Shown here in pieces: positions 57,859-64,000 of a DNA stretch of 64,000 bases. Within the stretch, counting starts at the first letter, position 1. Each line of letters starts with the position of its first letter. The notes beneath the pieces are model-generated. The model worked only from the letters and a program-made list of their open reading frames with translations. It made no database searches and was not told the origin of the DNA. The stretch lies in the NCBI RefSeq assembly GCF_014697615.1, contig NZ_JACJSD010000005.1, positions 1 through 64,000 on the forward strand, given 5' to 3'. A program made the position numbers and the translations under genes. Origin of the DNA: Nostoc sp. FACHB-280 (lineage in GTDB: Bacteria > Cyanobacteriota > Cyanobacteriia > Cyanobacteriales > Nostocaceae).

Positions 57859-58617
57859 ATGTATGACGACGATGACCTAAGCCTACTCGATCCAGATGTA
57901 GAGCTAGAAAGCCCTCTCGATAAAATGGAGCCACTCAATGCGGAGTCAGAAGTGGCAAAGCCCGATCCAGAAGTGATGTTAGCACTTTTGGAAGATTCTC
58001 AACCCCAGCAGAGAATGTTGGCGGCGCGTGCTTTTTGTGATATTGAAGATGAAAGGGCTACCCCGCTACTCATTGGCCTGTTAAAAGATTCCTGTCCCCT
58101 AGTGCGAGTGAGTGCCGCGTATGGTATTGGTCGCAATCCCAGCCAAGAAGCAGTAGAACCATTAATTGCCCAACTTAACCAAGATTGGAACGGTTATGTA
58201 CGTAAAGGTGTAGTTTGGGCGTTGGGGAATTGCCGCGATCGCCGTTGTCTAGCACCCTTAGCTGATGCTTTAAGAACAGACATTTCCGCAGTGCGTTTGT
58301 GGTCAGCGAGTGCTTTAGCCCAAATGGCAGGAGTGGCTTACGAAGCAGTGATTGGGGCAATTCCCGCCTTAATTGAAGCGTTAGTCCAAGATCCAATTCC
58401 CGCAGTTCGTAGTAATAGCGCCTGGGCAATTGGACAGTTATGCAAAGAACTACCCTCTAATATTGTTTACGCCACAGCCATTGATGCCTTAATTCAAGCC
58501 TTTGCCGAAGATCAAGATTTAGGCGTGCGAGAAGATGCTAAAGCCGCACTACTCGGCGTAGGAGACCCCCGTGGCTTACAGCTAATCGAAACTTTAGAAC
58601 AAGAAGGATGGTTTTGA
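57859..58617 (+). CDS. HEAT-repeat protein
   Basis: A 252-residue protein of four to five HEAT-type helical repeats (for example QPQQRMLAARAFCDIEDERA; CPLVRVSAAYGIGRNPSQEA; GYVRKGVVWALGNCRDRRCL; PAVRSNSAWAIGQLCKELPS). It has an acidic N-terminal leader. HEAT proteins are protein-interaction scaffolds; in cyanobacteria some act as phycobilin lyases, but no lyase-specific feature is recognised. The ATG at 57859 has no clear ribosome binding site. It is a single-gene unit. Confidence 0.85.
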   Translation: MYDDDDLSLLDPDVELESPLDKMEPLNAESEVAKPDPEVMLALLEDSQPQQRMLAARAFCDIEDERATPLLIGLLKDSCPLVRVSAAYGIGRNPSQEAVEPLIAQLNQDWNGYVRKGVVWALGNCRDRRCLAPLADALRTDISAVRLWSASALAQMAGVAYEAVIGAIPALIEALVQDPIPAVRSNSAWAIGQLCKELPSNIVYATAIDALIQAFAEDQDLGVREDAKAALLGVGDPRGLQLIETLEQEGWF

Positions 58618-58673
58618 TCAAGTCAAAAGTCAAAAGTGATTTTTAACTATTAACTTTTGACCATTGACAAGCT

Positions 58674-59081
58674 TCACTTATTTTCTGATGTTGGCTTAAT
58701 TAAATTAAGGTCATAAGGGCGTTCGATATCATCTTCGCCTAAATACTCGCCGTTTTGAATTTCCAAAATTACTAAGGGAATTAAACCAGGATTTTCAACT
58801 TTGTGTAAGGTTGCGGCTGGAACATAAGTTGATTCATGACGATTAAGCAACATTTCCGTATCGCCACAAGTTACCTTAGCTACCCCAGAAACTACCACCC
58901 AATGTTCATTGCGGTGGTAATGGATTTGTGGTTTAATGCCATGCCTGGGCTTAATTTCTACACGACTAATTCTATAAGTATCACCTTCTTCGATTACCTC
59001 TACGTTACCCCAGTATCTCGCACCGGAATGTGAGGACAATTCATGGCTATTAGATTGCTCGTTGTTCTCATTTTGATTCAT
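58674..59081 (-). CDS. Cupin-domain protein (mannose-6-phosphate isomerase type II-like)
   Basis: A 135-residue single cupin resembling the C-terminal isomerase domain of GDP-mannose pyrophosphorylase/PMI fusions. Motifs are YWGNVEVIEEGDTYRISRVE, the metal-binding block KPQIHYHRNEHWVVVSG and PAATLHKVENPG. Free-standing copies are common in cyanobacteria and may isomerise mannose-6-phosphate or bind another sugar. The start was set at ATG 59081 (MNQNENNEQ); a TTG ten codons upstream is possible. Confidence 0.83.
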   Translation of the reverse strand: MNQNENNEQSNSHELSSHSGARYWGNVEVIEEGDTYRISRVEIKPRHGIKPQIHYHRNEHWVVVSGVAKVTCGDTEMLLNRHESTYVPAATLHKVENPGLIPLVILEIQNGEYLGEDDIERPYDLNLIKPTSENK

Positions 59082-59439
59082 AACCAAACTGCTCAACCAA
59101 TCGACTACCAATATTGTGAAGTAATTTAGCGTATATTAGTTGACAATTTGCCATAATCGCTACTGTTATAGCAGTCCTATGTGAGATATGAACAAAAGAG
59201 ACAGGGGAGACAAGGTAGACAAGGGAGAGGATTGTTTATGAAGAAGAAGTCAGAAATCAGGAGTCAGAATGCCGTATGAATTCTATATGACACTTCTCCT
59301 GTCGGAGACGCTACGCGAACGGCAAGCTCTAAACTCCATCCCTTTATGAGTGAAGTATTCACCAATTCTGAATTCTGTCTTCTGACTTTTTTTATCAATA
59401 TTTGGAACTAGAGAAAGTTTAAGAAATAATAGTAATTTT
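59082..59439. other. Intergenic region with repeat fragments
   Basis: About 360 bases containing purine-rich GGGAGACAAGGTAGACAAGG near 59207 (complement of the TCTCCCTTG repeat) and the dispersed-repeat motif GGAGACGCTACGCGAACGGC near 59305. No gene is seen. Confidence 0.5.
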
Positions 59440-59613
59440 ATGTCTAGTCAAACTATCTGCAATGAATGTGCTTTTCATGTTGAAACTGAATCAGGAATAG
59501 AGTGTATTCACCCCGATGAATTAGTAGTTAATTGTGCTATTGTGACTTTTTGCAGTTCTTTTCAACCTGCGGAAGAAATTGATAGCCCATGTGTGACTTT
59601 TGGTCAGGAATAA
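59440..59613 (+). CDS. Small cysteine-rich protein (57 residues)
   Basis: A short frame starting MSSQTICNECAFHVETESG and ending CVTFGQE, with six cysteines (C7, C10, C22, C32, C38 and C51), including a CxxC pair. The arrangement suggests a metal- or cluster-binding mini-protein. Coding is supported by regular composition and two adjacent stops at its end. The upstream AAGAAATAATAG is only a weak ribosome binding site. Family unknown. Confidence 0.6.
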   Translation: MSSQTICNECAFHVETESGIECIHPDELVVNCAIVTFCSSFQPAEEIDSPCVTFGQE

Positions 59614-59760
59614 TAAGTGAGAATTCCGCACTCAGGAGTCAGCAGTAATACCCTGAAATTTAAAGGCAATTTAGCATTTAAATTTTGTGGTCTTCAATCT
59701 GTGGCCTTTCTTTTCACCACTGATTGCATTCCGAATCCTGAATTCTGACTTCTGAATTCT

Positions 59761-60045
59761 TCAATCTTGTTGCTGATTATCATTTGGTCTATTAGTTTCT
59801 AACAGACGAGACATAAACACATCTGGTTTGCGACTCATAACAGAGATAACTTTATCAATAGCAACTACTTCACTGGTTTTAACAACCATTTCCCACAAAG
59901 TATCTTCTTCTGTATCTTTATTATGCGTTCTGTGTTTAAAGCATAATAAATCGTCACAAACATTGATAATTGTTGCGAAATACCACTTATCTCTGATCAA
60001 TAACCAAATTTCTTGATCTAAGTAACTTTGTAGAACTGATTTCAC
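59761..60045 (-). CDS. Small soluble protein of unknown function
   Basis: A 94-residue protein (VLQSYLDQEIWLLIRDKWYF; EMVVKTSEVVAIDKVISVMS). The first half reads like a small beta-rich domain of the Sm/SH3 kind; I cannot name the family. It is preceded by a 137-base gap from pstB on the same strand. Confidence 0.6.
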   Translation of the reverse strand: MKSVLQSYLDQEIWLLIRDKWYFATIINVCDDLLCFKHRTHNKDTEEDTLWEMVVKTSEVVAIDKVISVMSRKPDVFMSRLLETNRPNDNQQQD

Positions 60046-60182
60046 AATTATTTAGATGATGAAAAACAATGTGGTAAATACTATTTGGGGATAACAACTT
60101 GATGCAAGAGGGAAAATACTTAATCGTAATTACAGGAAATAATACAAGGTAATCTGCACCTAAGCCGAAAAGGATGCGAAGA

Positions 60183-60986
60183 CTAACCGCGAACACCATT
60201 CACATAAGCAGCCGTCAAATCGTGCTGTGGTGCAGTAAAAATCTGCTCGACTGTACCATATTCGATTAATCTGCCTACTTCTGCTTGTACCCAAAACAGG
60301 GCAGCGTAATCGCCAATGCGTCTAGCTTGAGCAAGGTTGTGGGTGACAATTACTACTGTGTAACGTCCCCGCAGACTGGCAATTAAATCCTCAACTACGC
60401 CGCTAGAAATCGGGTCGAGGGCGCTACAGGGTTCATCAAATAATAAAACTTCTGGTTGCAAAACCAAAGCACGGGCAATACACAAACGCTGCTTTTGTCC
60501 ACCAGATAGAGATAAGGCAGAAGTATTCAGTCTATCTTTAACTTCGTCCCACAGTCCGACATCTTGCAGTGTGGTTTCAATTAGCCAGTCGAGTTTTGCG
60601 CGGTTTTTAATTCCGTGTTCTTGTAGGGGAAATGCCAGATTCTTCCAAATGGAAAAGGGGAAAGGATTGGGTTTTTGGAAGATTGTCCCCACACGCCGAC
60701 GCAGGCTAATGACATCTATTTTTTCATTGAGAATTTCTAAAGTATCTAAGCGAATGCTTCCCGTTACTTTGGTATGAGGAATTAAATCAGTCAAGCGATT
60801 TAGACAACTCAAAAAACTGGTTTTACCACAACCGGAAGGCCCCACCAATGCCGTAATCTTTCCGGCGTGAATGGGCATAGTAATATCTGTAAAAGCAGCT
60901 TTTTTGCCGTAATATAAACTCAGTTGTTCGGTTTGCATTGAGGGTAGAGATAACCGAGAATTTTGCCTAATTTGAGATTGCTTCAT
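60183..60986 (-). CDS. pstB: Phosphate ABC transporter ATP-binding protein
   Basis: PstB powers phosphate import by hydrolysing ATP on the inner face of the membrane. Walker A GPSGCGKTSF, signature LSGGQKQRLCIARAL and Walker B VLLFDEPCSALDP are intact, as is the PstB-type Q-loop FQKPNPFPFSI. The start was set at ATG 60986 because it overlaps the pstA stop as ATGA (60983-60986), a coupling typical of this operon. The product is 267 residues. It is the last gene of the operon; no phoU follows. Confidence 0.94.
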   Translation of the reverse strand: MKQSQIRQNSRLSLPSMQTEQLSLYYGKKAAFTDITMPIHAGKITALVGPSGCGKTSFLSCLNRLTDLIPHTKVTGSIRLDTLEILNEKIDVISLRRRVGTIFQKPNPFPFSIWKNLAFPLQEHGIKNRAKLDWLIETTLQDVGLWDEVKDRLNTSALSLSGGQKQRLCIARALVLQPEVLLFDEPCSALDPISSGVVEDLIASLRGRYTVVIVTHNLAQARRIGDYAALFWVQAEVGRLIEYGTVEQIFTAPQHDLTAAYVNGVRG

Positions 60987-61813
60987 AGTGTAATTCTCCC
61001 CGCTAACCAAAACTTAGCTGTCCAAGTTGCTATAACATTCACCAGCAACAATAAAACCAACAGCACTAAGGCAGAGGCGTAGGCGTTAGCATCTCCGCCA
61101 GCCACATTCATGGATAAATCAAAAATATGCACTGATAGCGATCGCCCGGAATCTAGTAATGACTCTGGCATCCGATCTACATAACCACTAGTAAAAATTA
61201 ATGCGGCTGTCTCGGCGATCGCTCTGCCAATCCCCAGCACTAAACCCACAATTAATCCCGGTGTCGCTGCTGGTAAGAGCAGTTTTCCTAATGTAGTGGT
61301 ACGTGATAATCCCAAGGCTGCTGCCCCTAAGCGATACTCAGCCGGAACAGCTTGCAATCCTGCTTCTGTAGAACGGATGAGAATTGGTAACACCATACAA
61401 GCTAAAGTCAAACCACCAGACAAAATTGAAAAGCCTAATCCCAACTTAATGGCGAACAAGGCGTTACCAAACAAGCCAAAGACGATGGATGGTACTCCTG
61501 CTAATACATCTAAGCTACGCCGGACTAAACGCCCAAACAGACTTTCAGTGGTGGTAAACTCGGCTAAAAGTACAGCAGTACCAACACCAAGGGGGATAGA
61601 AACCGCCATACAAACCCCCAATATCAAACAAGTAGAAATCAAAATTGGGGCAATTCCCCCCTCACGCCCAGTATTGCGCGGTGCAGTTGTCAGAAATTCC
61701 CAAGATAGCTGTCCGACACCGTGCCAGAGGATATCGCCTAAAATCCAGCAGAAAACGGCAGTGACAAATAAAGCGATCGCCCAAAAGACAAGGGTAGGTA
61801 ATTTTTTAGCCAT
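60983..61813 (-). CDS. pstA: Phosphate ABC transporter permease PstA
   Basis: A 276-residue inner-membrane permease with six hydrophobic segments. The cytoplasmic EAA-type loop is EAGLQAVPAEYRLGAAALGL and the family block is GVPSIVFGLFGNALFAIKLG. PstA pairs with PstC to form the phosphate channel. It overlaps pstC by 8 bases and pstB by 4. Confidence 0.94.
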   Translation of the reverse strand: MAKKLPTLVFWAIALFVTAVFCWILGDILWHGVGQLSWEFLTTAPRNTGREGGIAPILISTCLILGVCMAVSIPLGVGTAVLLAEFTTTESLFGRLVRRSLDVLAGVPSIVFGLFGNALFAIKLGLGFSILSGGLTLACMVLPILIRSTEAGLQAVPAEYRLGAAALGLSRTTTLGKLLLPAATPGLIVGLVLGIGRAIAETAALIFTSGYVDRMPESLLDSGRSLSVHIFDLSMNVAGGDANAYASALVLLVLLLLVNVIATWTAKFWLAGRITL

Positions 61814-62684
61814 AGATGTTTCTCCTACTCACACCTTCGGCAAAGGCTACTAAAATAGCGATCGCTCCCATCAGCAATAAACCACTGACAAACAATGCTG
61901 CACGGTGATTTCCTGTAGCGTAAGCCATTTCTAAAGCAATATTGGCAGTCAGGGTGCGAATGGGGTCAAATATACTCAGGGGTGTTTGGACTACATTGCC
62001 ACAAACCATTAACACTGCCATTGTTTCCCCTATCGCCCGTCCCGTTCCTAAAATCAAACCAGTAAATAAACCAGATTTCGCCGCAGGTAAAACAACGCTT
62101 CTAATTGTTGCCCAGCGAGAAATTCCTAAAGCAGCTGCACCTTGTAAATACTCCGTCGGTAATTCCGAAAAACTAGCTTCTGCGGTTAAGGCGATGGTAG
62201 GCAAAATCATTAATGTCAAAATCGCAATTCCCGCTAACAAACTTGTTCCTGGTGGTTGCAGTTTGCCAATCAGTGGTACAAGAACAACCAAACCCCAGAA
62301 CCCGTAAACTACAGAAGGAATCCCAGCTAGTAAATTAATTAACTGCCGATATAATCCCCCAACTACAGGCGGCGCATAATACTGACAAAAGATTGCTGAA
62401 CCAATACCCAAAGGTGCAGCAAATAGTACAGAACCGAATGTTACCAACAGACTACCCCAGAGCATCGGCAGTAAATTATACAGTCCTTGCACTGGATGCC
62501 AAGAGCGATCGCTCACAAAACGCAACCATCCCACCTCTCGCAGTATCGGTAATGCTTCGAGTAATAAGAATGTGGTAATTAAGATAACGATAATACCTGT
62601 AGTTAGAGCTAACCCCCTTAATATCCACAAGAGAAAAATATCACTTTGAGATGGGGACAAAATCTTGGTTTTTAACAATGTCAT
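61806..62684 (-). CDS. pstC: Phosphate ABC transporter permease PstC
   Basis: A 292-residue inner-membrane permease with six hydrophobic segments. It has the family block AGIPSVVYGFWGLVVLVPLI and the EAA-type loop EASFSELPTEYLQGAAALGI. The start was set at ATG 62684 (MTLLKTKILS); it then overlaps the end of pstS by 44 bases. A later TTG start is possible. It is in operon with pstS and pstA. Confidence 0.93.
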   Translation of the reverse strand: MTLLKTKILSPSQSDIFLLWILRGLALTTGIIVILITTFLLLEALPILREVGWLRFVSDRSWHPVQGLYNLLPMLWGSLLVTFGSVLFAAPLGIGSAIFCQYYAPPVVGGLYRQLINLLAGIPSVVYGFWGLVVLVPLIGKLQPPGTSLLAGIAILTLMILPTIALTAEASFSELPTEYLQGAAALGISRWATIRSVVLPAAKSGLFTGLILGTGRAIGETMAVLMVCGNVVQTPLSIFDPIRTLTANIALEMAYATGNHRAALFVSGLLLMGAIAILVAFAEGVSRRNIYG

Positions 62685-63495
62685 GAACTTGTGGCGATTG
62701 TGCAAACTCGATAAATGCTTTATCTAAGCCTTGGGGCTGGGTTTTAGTCACCAAATTGAGAGGACGGGACAGGGGAAACGTCCCATTCTGCACATTCTCT
62801 GTGGTGGCAGCAATTCCATTCAGGGGCAGTAATTTAATGGTCACGCCGTTATTGATAATAAATTCCGCCGTACCAATTGATACATAACCAATGGCATTAG
62901 GATTACCTGCTACTGTCTTAATCCCCTGCTGATTGTCTCCAATCACTACCGATGCTTTGACATCGTTATTTTTGAGTTGGAAATAGCTCAGAAATAATTC
63001 CAGGGTAGAACGTCCCTCAGCTTTATTGACAACTGTAATCGGTGCATTTTTGCCGTTAACCTGTTGCCAGTTGTTAATTTTACCCGTGTAGATATCACTA
63101 ACTTGTTGATTTGAGAGGGATGTGACGGGATTATCTTTGTGTAAAATTATGCCAACTCCGTCGCGGGCGATCGCAAAAGCTTGTAAATCTTTTTCTTCTT
63201 CTTTGAGGCTACGAGATGCCATCCCAATATTAGCAACCCCTGTACGCGCATCCGCAATCCCGCGAGATGAACCGCCTGTTTGCACATCTATTCGCACATC
63301 AGGATGCTCTGATTCAAATCGCTTACCAATTTCTGCCGCCAATGGTGCAACTGTACTAGAGCCTGTTAAAACTAATTTTCCTTGTAATTTGTTGGTTGGT
63401 TGAGTTGCTGTTGGGGATGGTTGGGTACAAGCTTGTAACCCTAAGCCAATTGTGAAAGCGACAGTAATAAATGCTATGGTTTTGAGTCGTTGCAT
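62641..63495 (-). CDS. pstS: Phosphate-binding lipoprotein PstS
   Basis: The periplasmic phosphate receptor of the transporter. A lipoprotein signal ends GLGLQAC with acylated C23. Phosphate-contacting blocks are KLVLTGSSTVAPLA, QTGGSSRGIADARTG and EGRSTLELF. At 284 residues it is a compact PstS. It starts 15 bases after the ArsR gene, so it is very likely under that promoter. Confidence 0.94.
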   Translation of the reverse strand: MQRLKTIAFITVAFTIGLGLQACTQPSPTATQPTNKLQGKLVLTGSSTVAPLAAEIGKRFESEHPDVRIDVQTGGSSRGIADARTGVANIGMASRSLKEEEKDLQAFAIARDGVGIILHKDNPVTSLSNQQVSDIYTGKINNWQQVNGKNAPITVVNKAEGRSTLELFLSYFQLKNNDVKASVVIGDNQQGIKTVAGNPNAIGYVSIGTAEFIINNGVTIKLLPLNGIAATTENVQNGTFPLSRPLNLVTKTQPQGLDKAFIEFAQSPQVHDIVKNQDFVPISK

Positions 63496-63510
63496 CGCAA
63501 AATTCTGGTT

Positions 63511-63819
63511 CTATTCAAAACAGAGGAGACAACAGCCTAAATCAATTGCTTTACCAGCGTTGACTTGGTGAATCGTCGGGACAAAATGGTAAAGTACTGC
63601 CTTACCATCTCGTGTCGCTTCTACAAAACCGGCCTCCCGTAAGATTTTTAAATGATGGGATAATAAACTCTGCTCTAGCTTTAAAACAGAATTCAGTTCC
63701 CCTACGTGTAACGGGCCTTCCATAAGAATTTTCAGAACAGATAAACGTGTTGTATCTGCTAAAACTTTGAGTTGACGGGCGCAAAAGTCTGGAGACGAGA
63801 CATTTTTAGAGTTCATCAT
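63511..63819 (-). CDS. ArsR/SmtB-family repressor heading the pst operon
   Basis: A 102-residue winged-helix repressor: LKVLADTTRLSVLKILMEGP, the recognition helix region LEQSLLSHHLKILREAGFVE and wing TRDGKAVLYHFV. It ends in IDLGCCLLCFE, giving three clustered cysteines plus C18 near the N terminus, a suitable metalloid or thiol-metal sensor site. The usual ArsR ligand site ELCVCD in helix 3 is absent (VGELNSVLKL instead). Two tandem ATGs (63819, 63816) are possible starts. It is 15 bases upstream of pstS, so it probably controls phosphate uptake. Confidence 0.88.
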   Translation of the reverse strand: MMNSKNVSSPDFCARQLKVLADTTRLSVLKILMEGPLHVGELNSVLKLEQSLLSHHLKILREAGFVEATRDGKAVLYHFVPTIHQVNAGKAIDLGCCLLCFE

Positions 63820-63848
63820 TCATCTTTGGTATGGTTTGAATGACTATT

Positions 63849-63876
63849 GATATGAAAAATTTTTCAAGTCCATATC
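63849..63876. promoter_or_regulatory. Nested palindrome upstream of arsR-pst, operator candidate
   Basis: The perfect 14-bp palindrome TGAAAAATTTTTCA (63853-63866) lies inside the inverted pair GATATG (63849-63854) and CATATC (63871-63876), 30-57 bases upstream of the ArsR start. This is a suitable site for the dimeric repressor. Confidence 0.5.
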
Positions 63877-63881
63877 ATATA

Positions 63882-63925
63882 GCGGTTCTTGCTTGAGCGA
63901 GATACAAGCAAGAATACTTAACCGC
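63882..63925. repeat. Inverted repeat upstream of the arsR-pst operon
   Basis: TTCTTGCTTG (63886-63895) and CAAGCAAGAA (63905-63914) are a perfect 10-bp stem with a 9-base loop. GCGGTT (63882-63887) and AACCGC (63920-63925) extend it with a bulge. There is no T-run. It may be a terminator remnant or a regulatory hairpin. Confidence 0.5.
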
Positions 63926-64000
63926 CGATAAATTTGTACCTCAGCAGACTAGTAACGCTACGCGGAAATAAATTTTTAGACTTGAGACTGGAGTTGAGCG

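Noticed and set aside
61296-61853. 185-residue open frame antisense to pstA
   Set aside because: It is the shadow of a clear membrane permease gene and reads as an unnatural Pro/Lys/Asn-rich string.
63917-63924. Pho box (CTTAACCG) upstream of the pst operon
   Set aside because: Only one 8-base match, inside a hairpin arm; cyanobacterial Pho boxes are tandem repeats of such units.

Overview
The window comes from a filamentous, probably Nostocales-type cyanobacterium. It carries psbA (photosystem II D1), a kdp operon with the cyanobacterial kdpG gene, cyanobacterial-type gshA, a Mo-nitrogenase C-terminal family gene, a Uma2-family gene and a caspase-like gene. The octamer GCGATCGC (HIP1) occurs throughout, inside and between genes. 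Heptamer and nonamer tandem repeats of the STRR type lie in many gaps. Gene content is chromosomal, with two defence-related regions.

Layout. 1-3941: the C-terminal part of a UPF1-like SF1 helicase followed by a PLD-family nuclease, an arrangement that resembles Mokosh anti-phage systems, but with stops at the 5' end of the helicase. 4327-14991: housekeeping genes (gshA, trmL, a LysM/M23 wall peptidase, tRNA-Met, a SufE-like gene, an APC permease, a secreted RNase T2). 15145-19989: the kdpABGC potassium pump operon on the minus strand. 20346-23082: a pair of M16 peptidase genes, one with a degenerate zinc site. 23255-27965: a chaperone-usher operon (subunit, chaperone, usher). 28659-34844: orphan antitoxin-like gene, AlbA_2 protein, uvrA, Uma2 nuclease, Mo-nitrogenase C-terminal family protein. 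34867-35117: repeats including a REP doublet. 35158-41868: a caspase-like protein without its catalytic dyad, rpmF, a sulfite-oxidase-family protein, an aldehyde dehydrogenase and a response regulator/histidine kinase. 42682-43764: psbA with a strong terminator.

43893-54630 is a DNA phosphorothioation (Dnd) locus: dnd-associated protein 4, two DGQHR-family genes (DndB and a larger paralogue) transcribed away from dndC, an XRE regulator, dndD, dndE and a Dnd-associated methyltransferase. A REP-associated Y1 transposase with its palindromes sits between dndC and dndD. No dndA and no dndFGH restriction genes are seen, so the locus as visible looks like a modification module.

54741-59613: an AmpG-like permease, small membrane proteins, a GNAT acetyltransferase interrupted in frame by low-complexity repeat DNA, a HEAT-repeat protein, a cupin and a 57-residue Cys-rich protein. 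60183-63819: an operon arsR-pstS-pstC-pstA-pstB on the minus strand, placing the phosphate uptake system behind an ArsR/SmtB-type repressor that ends in a cysteine cluster. A palindrome sits just upstream.

Functions are assigned from recognised family motifs read by eye. No database search was run.
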